A stretch of DNA of 60,386 bases from Clostridium sp. ZS2-4 (GTDB lineage Bacteria; Bacillota; Clostridia; Clostridiales; Clostridiaceae). The DNA lies in the NCBI RefSeq assembly GCF_026719745.1, contig NZ_JAPPRQ010000043.1, positions 1 through 60,386 on the forward strand. Direction: 5' to 3'. Below, in pieces: positions 1-6,633 of this stretch (positions are counted from its first letter, which is position 1; every line of letters begins with the position of its first letter). The notes below the pieces were generated by a model. That model did not search any database, had not been told where the DNA came from, and saw only the letters and a list, made by a program, of their open reading frames with translations. The position numbers and the translations under genes were made by a program.

Positions 1-216
1 GTCAGTTTTATAGGTTAATATTTTTTGAAAATATAAAAAAACATGACGGGCTAAGTCCGCCCAAAATAAAATAGGGATAATATTACTTGATAACCAAAGA
101 TTGCGCCATATAAATTTTTACTGTGACAAAATGTAATTAAAATCAGTATTATTTAGTGATAGTATGATATAATTATTACTAAGGATTACAATATATTAAA
201 TGGATAGGAGAATATT

Positions 217-450
217 ATGATTAAATTTGATTTTACTAATTCAATATATATTCTCTTAATGTTAAGTTTTTTTATGATTACCTTTTCCTATATTACATAT
301 TCTATAAAAGAATTTAAGAACAAAATATTTTGTATAAAAGGTGAAAAAAGTGATCGAAATAGGATTGTTGGGTATTTAAGGACGCTTATCATTAAGGATT
401 ATGTCTCCTACGAAAAATATGATATATGGAGATTTTGTGTAGAAAAATAA
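217..450 (+). CDS. Small single-pass membrane protein, function unknown
   Basis: This is a 77-residue protein with one long hydrophobic stretch at about residues 8-28, followed by a Lys/Arg-rich tail. That predicts a membrane anchor with a short cytoplasmic domain. A good ribosome site (AGGAGA) lies about 6 bases before the ATG. It sits 60 bp upstream of a YidC-like gene on the same strand and could be co-transcribed with it. I recognise no family. The 216 bases before it hold a GGGC/GCCC hairpin near 49-62 and A+T-rich promoter-like sequence, but no gene. Confidence 0.55.
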   Translation: MIKFDFTNSIYILLMLSFFMITFSYITYSIKEFKNKIFCIKGEKSDRNRIVGYLRTLIIKDYVSYEKYDIWRFCVEK

Positions 451-509
451 ATGGGTGAAAATAATGTATATGTTAAAAATCATATCTGAAACATAAAGGA
501 GAAGAGTAT

Positions 510-1151
510 ATGAACATTATTTTCACAGTATTTGATAGTTTGCTAAATGTATTATTCAATATGTCAGGGGATTACGGAATAGCCATAATTCTTTTAACGG
601 TATTAGTTAAAACTATGCTTTTGCCAATAGGAATAAAGCAAAGAGAAAGCTTAAATAAACAGCAGGAGATTTCTAAAAAAGTTCAGCAGCTTAAAGAAAA
701 ATATAGACACAATAAAAGCAAATTGGATGATGAACTTAAAAAATTATATATGAGTAATTCAATGAGTATTCTGGGATGTCTTCCAATGATACTTCAGATA
801 CCTGTCATGTATTCACTTTACAAAGTGTTCTCATCAATGGCTGTAGAAGTTGGAACTAAACTTGTACCTTGGGTATCCATGTTAAAGATTTCAGACCCAT
901 ATTTTATAATACCAATAATTGCAGCACTTATTCAGTTAATGCCTAATATACTATCTGCTTTAGGAATATTAAAGAATAGTGGAGGGATGAAACTTAGTTT
1001 TGGAAATGTGATGATAGCTGGAACAGTTAGCTGTTTATTTTTAGCTAAAGCGCCTATAGCTGTCGGTATATATTTTATAACAACAAATTTATATTCAGTA
1101 TTAGAACAAATAGGGTATTCAATATATGCAAATAAAAAGTGTACAGCTTAA
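510..1151 (+). CDS. YidC/Oxa1/Alb3-family membrane insertase (paralogue)
   Basis: The 213-residue protein has the YidC/Oxa1 layout: a first core membrane helix ending in VKTMLLP (about residues 33-39), a charged cytoplasmic coiled-coil hairpin (about 43-80), then four further hydrophobic segments. Such proteins insert and fold inner-membrane proteins, with or without the Sec translocon. It lacks the lipoprotein signal and the large periplasmic domain, as is usual for short Gram-positive versions. The neighbourhood lacks rnpA, rpmH and jag, so this is probably an accessory paralogue rather than the housekeeping copy. The groove position that is Arg in characterised YidC proteins reads Lys34 here. 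The start is an ATG after AAAGGAG. Confidence 0.85.
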   Translation: MNIIFTVFDSLLNVLFNMSGDYGIAIILLTVLVKTMLLPIGIKQRESLNKQQEISKKVQQLKEKYRHNKSKLDDELKKLYMSNSMSILGCLPMILQIPVMYSLYKVFSSMAVEVGTKLVPWVSMLKISDPYFIIPIIAALIQLMPNILSALGILKNSGGMKLSFGNVMIAGTVSCLFLAKAPIAVGIYFITTNLYSVLEQIGYSIYANKKCTA

Positions 1152-1153
1152 TG

Positions 1154-1198
1154 AAAAAAACTTTACATTGCCAAAATTTGGCAGTGTAAAGTTTTTTA
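1154..1198. terminator. Bidirectional intrinsic terminator
   Basis: A long inverted repeat (arms around AACTTTACATTGCC and GGCAGTGTAAAGTT) is flanked by an A-run on the left and a T-run on the right. It can terminate the plus-strand YidC gene and the convergent minus-strand ArsR gene. Confidence 0.9.
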
Positions 1199-1224
1199 TT
1201 TATACAAGATTATGTTTACAAAAC

Positions 1225-1533
1225 TTATTCGTTAAATTTTTTAAGTTCACTTGATGAAAAAATGCTATTAACTATTTTTTTTATATCTTCATCTACCAAG
1301 GAATATATAACTTCTACTCCATTCCTGTTGCCTTCTACAATTCCTTTGGATTTTAAGATTGCAAGGTGTTGAGAAACAGTAGATTGAGGCATTTCAAGAC
1401 AATCTTGCATTTCAGTTACATTTAAATTTTTTGACATCAATTTGCAGACTATGCATAGTCTGGTTGGATGGCCTATTGTTTTAAAAATTTCGGATAAATT
1501 TTTAAGCTTTTCTTTATATTCATCTTTATTCAA
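1225..1533 (-). CDS. ArsR/SmtB-family winged-helix repressor
   Basis: This is a compact ArsR-type DNA-binding protein of 102 residues. The N-terminal motif around IGHPTRLCIVCKLM is followed by a recognition helix MPQSTVSQHLAILKSKGIV (about residues 45-65) and a beta-wing (GNRNGVEVIYSL). I place the start at TTG 1533 because the Shine-Dalgarno AAAGGTG is 6 bases upstream. The GTG at 1542 lies inside that site. The classical ELCVCDL metal site of ArsR is absent. Three Cys remain, two in helix 3 (CIVC) and one in the recognition region (QDCLEM), so a thiol or metal sensor is possible. No obvious target gene is adjacent, so the regulated function is unknown. Confidence 0.85.
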   Translation of the reverse strand: MNKDEYKEKLKNLSEIFKTIGHPTRLCIVCKLMSKNLNVTEMQDCLEMPQSTVSQHLAILKSKGIVEGNRNGVEVIYSLVDEDIKKIVNSIFSSSELKKFNE

Positions 1534-1748
1534 TAAAATCACCTTTCAATTCTAGTTTCAGTATTATATAAATTTTAAATATTAATGAATTTTTTGTCAA
1601 GGTACTTCCTTCTATTTCATCATATATTACAGATGACCTAATAGTGAGAACAAGATGAACGAAACTTATAATAAAAAAATAAGAGTAATTTTATGGTAAG
1701 TATAAGATTTTTTATTTAGGAAATATTAAATCTGAGAGGAGTGATATT

Positions 1749-1937
1749 ATACAATTAAATACTAAAGATATGATAAAACAAAAATTATTAGATGCACAAG
1801 AAAATATTAGAGACTATGAAGAATATGCAAAGCAAGTAGATAATAGAGAAGTAAATAGAGCATTTAAAGATTTTGCAAATGAAACAGCAATGCAAGCTCA
1901 AAAACTACAAGAACTACTTTCAAAATATGATAAGTAA
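1749..1937 (+). CDS. Small helical protein with an apparent ATA start
   Basis: An open frame of 62 codons encodes a charged, helix-rich protein with QKLLDAQENIRDYEEYAKQV early and AMQAQKLQELLSKYDK at the end. No ATG, GTG or TTG exists at the expected start. GGAG (1738-1741) is followed after 7 bases by ATA, with ATT one codon earlier, and the first in-frame ATG is at 1770 with no ribosome site. Codon use and the intact frame suggest a real gene, perhaps initiated at ATA/ATT or carrying a start-codon mutation. It lies just upstream of another small gene and far from the divergent ArsR gene. I do not recognise its function. Confidence 0.55.
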   Translation: MQLNTKDMIKQKLLDAQENIRDYEEYAKQVDNREVNRAFKDFANETAMQAQKLQELLSKYDK

Positions 1938-1979
1938 TGAAGCAATTCTCTAAATTATTCCCAGAAAGGGAGAGTTGAA

Positions 1980-2117
1980 ATGAGAAAATCTATGCTTAAA
2001 GGTGAAGCACACAAAAAAGGAAAAAAACATGATGGAATTAAGCCTGCAGACAGGCCATTAGGAAATAAGGAAAATATTTCAGATTATACAAATTTTGAAG
2101 GGAAACCTATAGAATAA
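1980..2117 (+). CDS. 45-residue basic hydrophilic protein, function unknown
   Basis: This short intact frame has a convincing ribosome site (AAAGGGAGAG) 6 bases before ATG. The product is Lys-rich and hydrophilic (KGEAHKKGKKHDGIKPADRP) with an acidic end (SDYTNFEGKPIE), and has no membrane segment. It lies 42 bp after the preceding small gene, and a strong terminator follows directly, so the two probably form one short transcript. I assign no function. Confidence 0.6.
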   Translation: MRKSMLKGEAHKKGKKHDGIKPADRPLGNKENISDYTNFEGKPIE

Positions 2118-2123
2118 ACAGAC

Positions 2124-2160
2124 AAGAGCTGTGGTTATAAAACTGCAGCTCTTTTATTTT
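2124..2160 (+). terminator. Intrinsic terminator
   Basis: The stem AAGAGCTG / CAGCTCTT, extended inward by TGGTT/AACTG, is followed by TTTTATTTT. It closes the pair of small genes at 1749-2117. Confidence 0.85.
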
Positions 2161-2215
2161 AGAGGATTTGACAAATTAGTGTAGAAATGATTTAGGGATA
2201 AAGGAGGAATAGCAA

Positions 2216-3295
2216 GTGAAAAATGAAAGATTACAAAGAATCATAGCTAATATGATGAAAAACAATTTACAACAAATGATAATTACTTCTACAGCATCTA
2301 TATTCTACATTACCGGAAAATGGATAGAATCCGGAGAAAGGCTTTTAGCTTTATACATAAATACTGAAGGTGATAAAAAATTATTTATAAATGAGCTATT
2401 TCCAGTAAATGAAGATCTGGGAGTGGAATTACAAATCTTTAGTGATTCTGATGATCCTATAGAGTTATTGGCTTCTACTGTAAAAGAAAATAAGACATTG
2501 GGTATAGACAAAGAATGGCCTTCACATTTTTTAATTGGTCTTATGGAAAAGAAAAAACAGCTTAAATTTGCCAATGGATCTCCTATAGTTGATAGAGTAA
2601 GAATGATAAAAGATAGTGAAGAAATTCAGCTAATGAGGGAAGCTTCAAAAATAAATGATATGGCTATGAGTGATTTGATAAAAAAGGTTATTCCTAAACA
2701 ATATACAGAGAATAAAGTTTGTAAGCTTTTGGGAGATATATATGAAAGTTATGGAACTGACAGCTTTTCTTTTTATCCATTGATAGCTTATGGAAGCAAT
2801 GCGGCAGAACCACATCATAGTTCTGATAATAGTGAATTGAAAATTGGAGACAGTATAATTTTGGATATTGGTGGAAGAACTAATAACTACTGTTCAGATA
2901 TGACTAGAACTGTATTTTATAAAGAAGCTTCTGATGAAAGTAGAAATGTATATAATATAGTATTAGAAGCCAATTTAAGAGCTATTGAAGCTGTAAAACC
3001 AGGAGTTAGATTTTGTGATATTGATAAGGTTGCCAGGGATATTATTGAGAGAGCAGGCTATGGAAAATATTTTACTCATAGAACAGGGCATAATATAGGA
3101 ATTGATGTCCATGAGTTTCCAGATGTAGGTGAAGTGAATGAAATGGTTGTAGAGGAAGGCATGATTTTTTCAATAGAACCGGGAATATATCTTCCAGGAA
3201 AGCTGGGAGTTAGAATTGAAGATTTAGTAGTTGTAACTAAAAATGGATGTGAGATTTTAAATAAATATCCAAAAAAACTGTTAGTAATTGAATAA
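2216..3295 (+). CDS. M24-family metallopeptidase (Xaa-Pro aminopeptidase/dipeptidase type)
   Basis: This 359-residue protein has an N-terminal creatinase-like domain (about 1-125) and a C-terminal pita-bread catalytic domain. It should remove N-terminal residues next to proline, or cleave Xaa-Pro dipeptides, in the cytoplasm. The five metal ligands are visible: two Asp in LDIGGRTNNYCSDMTRT (about 217 and 228), His in RTGHNIGIDVHEF (about 292), and Glu in FSIEPGIY and RIEDLVVV. The start is GTG, chosen because AAAGGAGGA lies 7 bases upstream. It is monocistronic with its own terminator. The family does not separate PepP-like from PepQ-like activity on sequence alone. Confidence 0.92.
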   Translation: MKNERLQRIIANMMKNNLQQMIITSTASIFYITGKWIESGERLLALYINTEGDKKLFINELFPVNEDLGVELQIFSDSDDPIELLASTVKENKTLGIDKEWPSHFLIGLMEKKKQLKFANGSPIVDRVRMIKDSEEIQLMREASKINDMAMSDLIKKVIPKQYTENKVCKLLGDIYESYGTDSFSFYPLIAYGSNAAEPHHSSDNSELKIGDSIILDIGGRTNNYCSDMTRTVFYKEASDESRNVYNIVLEANLRAIEAVKPGVRFCDIDKVARDIIERAGYGKYFTHRTGHNIGIDVHEFPDVGEVNEMVVEEGMIFSIEPGIYLPGKLGVRIEDLVVVTKNGCEILNKYPKKLLVIE

Positions 3296-3296
3296 G

Positions 3297-3332
3297 AAAT
3301 TAAAAAGAATGGTTCCTGCCATTCTTTTTAAT
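3297..3332 (+). terminator. Intrinsic terminator after the M24 peptidase
   Basis: A 15-bp perfect stem (AATTAAAAAGAATGG / CCATTCTTTTTAATT) surrounds the loop TTCCT. It begins directly after the TAA stop. Confidence 0.85.
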
Positions 3333-3413
3333 TGGGGAATTTTTCAAATTTCAAGCAAAAATAAGAGAATAAAAGATTATTTCATTGAATATAAAAATAT
3401 AGGAGGTGTATAC

Positions 3414-3668
3414 ATGAATAGTATTTTTAACACGATAGATATTAGTCAGTATGTTAAGAGCAACTACAATAAAACTTTTATTGTAGAGGGAGAAAAAGTA
3501 GAATTGTTGAAAAACAATATAAATGAGAATTTACTTGTTAAAGCAGATACTTTTTTAAAAATAATAGAGAACAGACAATTTGTTAAGTATAGGATAATTG
3601 AAAGGATGATGGACAACAAAAATAATATTTTTTTATTTGTTAAACGAATAGAAATAATGGAGCTCTAA
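3414..3668 (+). CDS. 84-residue hypothetical protein
   Basis: The start is ATG 3414 because AGGAGGTG lies 6 bases upstream. A longer reading from 3288 would translate through the preceding terminator and is rejected. The product is charged and mostly hydrophilic, with a hydrophobic beta-rich end (NNIFLFVKRIEIMEL). I see no membrane helix and no recognisable motif. It ends 18 bp before the next small membrane protein and is probably co-transcribed with it. Confidence 0.6.
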   Translation: MNSIFNTIDISQYVKSNYNKTFIVEGEKVELLKNNINENLLVKADTFLKIIENRQFVKYRIIERMMDNKNNIFLFVKRIEIMEL

Positions 3669-3686
3669 TATTGGGGAGGAATTAAT

Positions 3687-3989
3687 GTGAAGGGTTTAAA
3701 TTTGATGGTATTAGCATTTATTTGTGAATCTATATGGGAAACAATTAAAATGGCAATTCCACATAAGTTACCAAATTGGGGTGATAGAATAGGAGTTATG
3801 GCTATAGGAATAGTATTATCAATAGCAAGCAGGATGGATTTAATGAGTATTATAGGAATACCATTAAATATACCAGGACTAGGTATGATATTTACAGGTT
3901 TATTAATAAGCAGAGGAAGTAATTTTATGCACGATATTTTAGCAACAGTAAATAATATGCAGCAGAATATAAAAAATCAGGAAAAATGA
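3687..3989 (+). CDS. 100-residue integral membrane protein, function unknown
   Basis: A GTG start sits 8 bases after GGGGAGGA. The protein has hydrophobic segments at about residues 3-20, 34-50 and 53-75. It ends in a hydrophilic helix (DILATVNNMQQNIKNQEK). The size and layout are compatible with a holin-like or small stress membrane protein, but no diagnostic motif is present and there is no lysin gene nearby, so I leave it unnamed. Confidence 0.6.
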   Translation: MKGLNLMVLAFICESIWETIKMAIPHKLPNWGDRIGVMAIGIVLSIASRMDLMSIIGIPLNIPGLGMIFTGLLISRGSNFMHDILATVNNMQQNIKNQEK

Positions 3990-4021
3990 TTATAGATTTT
4001 AAAATAGATATTTTAATTTGC

Positions 4022-4050
4022 CCTGAGCTTTTGTGTATCAGGTTTTTTTA
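4022..4050 (+). terminator. Probable weak intrinsic terminator
   Basis: A 5-bp stem CCTGA/TCAGG is followed by a T-run. It lies 30 bp after the stop of the 100-residue membrane protein. Confidence 0.5.
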
Positions 4051-4084
4051 TTGCTTAAATAAATAGCGAAATGTTATTATATAT

Positions 4085-4176
4085 TGCAATTATCAATCTT
4101 CATTGTTCAATAATCAATTTATGAAAAAACTTCGATGAAGTTTTAATACAATGAATAGTAGTTGTTCCAACGTATA
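4085..4176. repeat. Dispersed palindromic repeat, copy A
   Basis: About 90 bp of imperfect palindrome with outer arms CATTGTTCA... and ...ATACAATGAAT and a central hairpin AAAACTTC/GAAGTTTT. A clearly related copy in opposite orientation lies at 53593-53685, and a partial copy at 8391-8430. It occupies the non-coding gap before the metallo-beta-lactamase-fold gene. Confidence 0.7.
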
Positions 4177-4282
4177 TATAATGACTATAATTTAAGTAAA
4201 GGAAATTATTACCGATAAATATATATAGCTTTTTTTGATATACTCTTAAATGACATATAAATAAACTAAGGAGGAATACAGA

Positions 4283-5662
4283 ATGGGAGATTTTTTAGGT
4301 ATAATAGGATTTTTAGGATGTTTCATATTTTTAATTCTTACTATTATTTCAGTTATTAAAAGAAATGGTAAAGTTAAAAAAAATGCAAAAGGAATTTTAG
4401 CAGCATTTATTATATGTTGTATAGGAGCATTTTTAACACCTGCAACAAATAATTCAGTTAAAGAAAATAAGGTAGCAGCAAATCAAAATAAGAGTACTGC
4501 AGTAGAAAAAGCCTCAGAGCAGAAAGATAAAAATACTGACAATTTAAAAACAGAGGAGAAAAAAGAGAATGGCAGCAAAGAATCAAATGCCACAAAAACA
4601 AATATTAAAGCAAGTGGTAATTTAAAAGTCCATTATATTAATGTGGGACAAGCAGATTCAATATTAATCCAACAAAATGGACGTAATATGCTAATAGATG
4701 CTGGAAACAATAATGACAGTTCTCTAGTGGTAAATTATTTAAAACAGCAAGGTGTATCAAAATTAGATTATATTGTAGGTACCCATCCCCATGAGGACCA
4801 CATAGGGGGACTTGATACAGTTATCAATACATTTGGCATAGGTACAATCTATATGCCTAAGGTTATAAGTACAACTAAAACTTATAAAGACGTTATAGCA
4901 GCTATAACAAGTAAAAGCAAGCAAATAACTGAACCTAAAGTTAATTCTACTTTTAATTTAGGAGCAGCAAAATGTACTATACTGGCGCCAAACAGTACAA
5001 AATATGAAGATTTAAACAATTATAGTATTGTTATAAAATTAAAGTTTGGAAATAATAGCTTCATATTTACTGGAGATGCAGAAGATGTATCAGAAGGTGA
5101 GATTATTAAAAAACAGCTTGATATACAAGCTGATGTATTAAAAATAGGACATCATGGCAGCCATTCATCAACTACGGATGCTTTTTTAGCTAAAGTTAAT
5201 CCTAAATATGCAGTTATAAGCGTGGGAAAAGACAATGACTATGGACATCCTCATAAGCCTACAATGGACAAGCTGAAAGCTAAAGGTATTACTGTATATA
5301 GAACTGATGAATGTGGAACTATTGTAGCAACAAGTGATGGAAATAAAATAACTTTCAGTACTAAACCAGGTGATTACAAATATAATGGAAGTGGAAGTGC
5401 AGCAAAGAGCAGTGGTGGTTCAATAACAAATAAATCAACATCAACAACTAAGAGTAGTAATACAACAACAAAATCTAATACAACAACTAAAACAAATACC
5501 CAACCATCTTCAAGCAGTAATAAAACAGTATATTGGACACCAGGGGGCAAATCGTATCATTATTCACGAAATTGTTCAACTCTTTCAAGAAGTAAAACAA
5601 TATTAGAAGGTTTATTGTCAGAATGTCCAAAAGATGATCCATGTGATAGATGTGCTTATTAA
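4283..5662 (+). CDS. Membrane-anchored ComEC-like metallo-beta-lactamase-fold hydrolase
   Basis: The 459-residue protein has two N-terminal membrane segments (about 4-24 and 37-53), a Lys/Glu/Asn-rich linker (55-110), a metallo-beta-lactamase domain of the ComEC/Rec2 type (about 112-360), a Ser/Thr/Lys-rich spacer (370-412) and a Cys/His C-terminal module. Zinc-ligand motifs are HPHEDHIGG, FTGDAED and IGHHGSHSS. ComEC domains act on extracellular DNA, but free-standing versions like this have no established substrate. The last 40 residues carry YHYSRNC, SECPKDDPC and DRC, a likely metal-binding tail seen on several Firmicute surface proteins. The start follows AAGGAGG. It is monocistronic. 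Confidence 0.85.
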   Translation: MGDFLGIIGFLGCFIFLILTIISVIKRNGKVKKNAKGILAAFIICCIGAFLTPATNNSVKENKVAANQNKSTAVEKASEQKDKNTDNLKTEEKKENGSKESNATKTNIKASGNLKVHYINVGQADSILIQQNGRNMLIDAGNNNDSSLVVNYLKQQGVSKLDYIVGTHPHEDHIGGLDTVINTFGIGTIYMPKVISTTKTYKDVIAAITSKSKQITEPKVNSTFNLGAAKCTILAPNSTKYEDLNNYSIVIKLKFGNNSFIFTGDAEDVSEGEIIKKQLDIQADVLKIGHHGSHSSTTDAFLAKVNPKYAVISVGKDNDYGHPHKPTMDKLKAKGITVYRTDECGTIVATSDGNKITFSTKPGDYKYNGSGSAAKSSGGSITNKSTSTTKSSNTTTKSNTTTKTNTQPSSSSNKTVYWTPGGKSYHYSRNCSTLSRSKTILEGLLSECPKDDPCDRCAY

Positions 5663-5677
5663 TATTAAGAAAAATTT

Positions 5678-5707
5678 AACCCTAGGCATTACGTCTAGGG
5701 TTTTTTG
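5678..5707 (+). terminator. Intrinsic terminator
   Basis: The stem AACCCTAG/CTAGGGTT with a 9-base loop is followed by TTTTTT. Confidence 0.9.
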
Positions 5708-5820
5708 TTTATACTCTTTTCATAAGTAAATTAATAATTACAGGTAGGAATGTAATGTGTAATGTGTTATATTTCAATATGAATGATGTTTGAAATTAAA
5801 AATTATAGAGGGAGTAGTGT

Positions 5821-6414
5821 ATGATGGAAAAACTATTAAAGCCTATAACTGTAGAAGAATTTAGTTCTATTAGAAAAATAGAAATTAATAATATAGACGA
5901 AGGATTTGAAAATTACACTCATGGAGTATTAGATCCCCACAAGAAAGGGCTAACTTTGGCAGAAGCAAATGAACTTTTAGGTTCTGTAGAAAAGTATAAT
6001 TTAAAATATGAAGATAGATTTATAAATTTTATGAAAAAGATTTATAATCTCAATAAAAATAAGCCAATAATCGTAGATTTTTATTTAAAAGATATAGATA
6101 ATGCAGGAATTCTTAGAATTCTAAATTACTTGGATTATGATGATAAATTAACATTAATAAATCATGTAAGAAAGATAAATACTGATTCAGCATATTTTTT
6201 ATTGGATAATGAAGAATTAATTCCTTTTATAACAAAATTATCAACAAGAGAATTACATTTCTGCACAGTACATTTTACAGAGATACCACTTACAGTTTGG
6301 GGAAATTATCAGTTGTCTTTTCCAGTATTTTTCAGAGAACACGAAGATGTAAAGCTTTATGAGAACATAGCAAGGGAAAACAATTTATTTATAAGAGATA
6401 TTAAGTATGTATGA
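5821..6414 (+). CDS. 197-residue soluble hypothetical protein
   Basis: GAGGGAG lies 6 bases before ATG 5821 (ATG ATG). The product is hydrophilic, has no signal peptide or membrane segment, and is rich in Asn, Asp and Leu. Features that may help recognition are NYTHGVLDPHKKGLTLAEAN (about 35-54) and LHFCTVHFTEIPLTVWGNYQ (about 141-160). It is transcribed towards hcp, with a structured repeat element between them. I do not recognise the family. Confidence 0.65.
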   Translation: MMEKLLKPITVEEFSSIRKIEINNIDEGFENYTHGVLDPHKKGLTLAEANELLGSVEKYNLKYEDRFINFMKKIYNLNKNKPIIVDFYLKDIDNAGILRILNYLDYDDKLTLINHVRKINTDSAYFLLDNEELIPFITKLSTRELHFCTVHFTEIPLTVWGNYQLSFPVFFREHEDVKLYENIARENNLFIRDIKYV

Positions 6415-6433
6415 TATGGAATGGGGGGGAACT

Positions 6434-6628
6434 GAATATTGTTGCGATGTAACAGTATTCTAGTAACCAGTAGCCAGTAACCAGTTACCAGCAGTAGTAA
6501 TGATAAAAAACTAGCGAAAATTTTAAATTAAAGTTTTCAATAGTTTTTTATCATTTTAAGGTTTTCTGACGAAAGGAAGAAAATACTCTTTTACTGGCTA
6601 CTGTTTACTGGTAACTGGTTACTAAAGA
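6434..6628. repeat. Structured intergenic element with 7-bp tandem repeat arms, copy 1
   Basis: Four parts lie in order. A stem-loop GAATATTGTT/AACAGTATTC covers 6434-6460. A left arm of heptamers (AGTAACC, AGTAGCC, AGTAACC, AGTTACC) covers 6462-6489. A 12-bp A/T stem GATAAAAAACTA/TAGTTTTTTATC covers 6502-6552. A right arm at about 6590-6626 repeats the same heptamers in inverted orientation, so the arms can pair. It lies between two convergent genes and could also act as a bidirectional terminator. A second element of identical plan lies at 44872-45094. Confidence 0.8.
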
Positions 6629-6633
6629 GCTAA

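Noticed and set aside
3288-3413. In-frame extension of the 84-residue protein to 3288
   Set aside because: It overlaps the M24 stop and translates through a terminator hairpin. AGGAGGTG at 3401-3408 marks ATG 3414.
6434-6628. CRISPR array
   Set aside because: The units are contiguous 7-base repeats without spacers, arms are inverted, and no cas gene is present.
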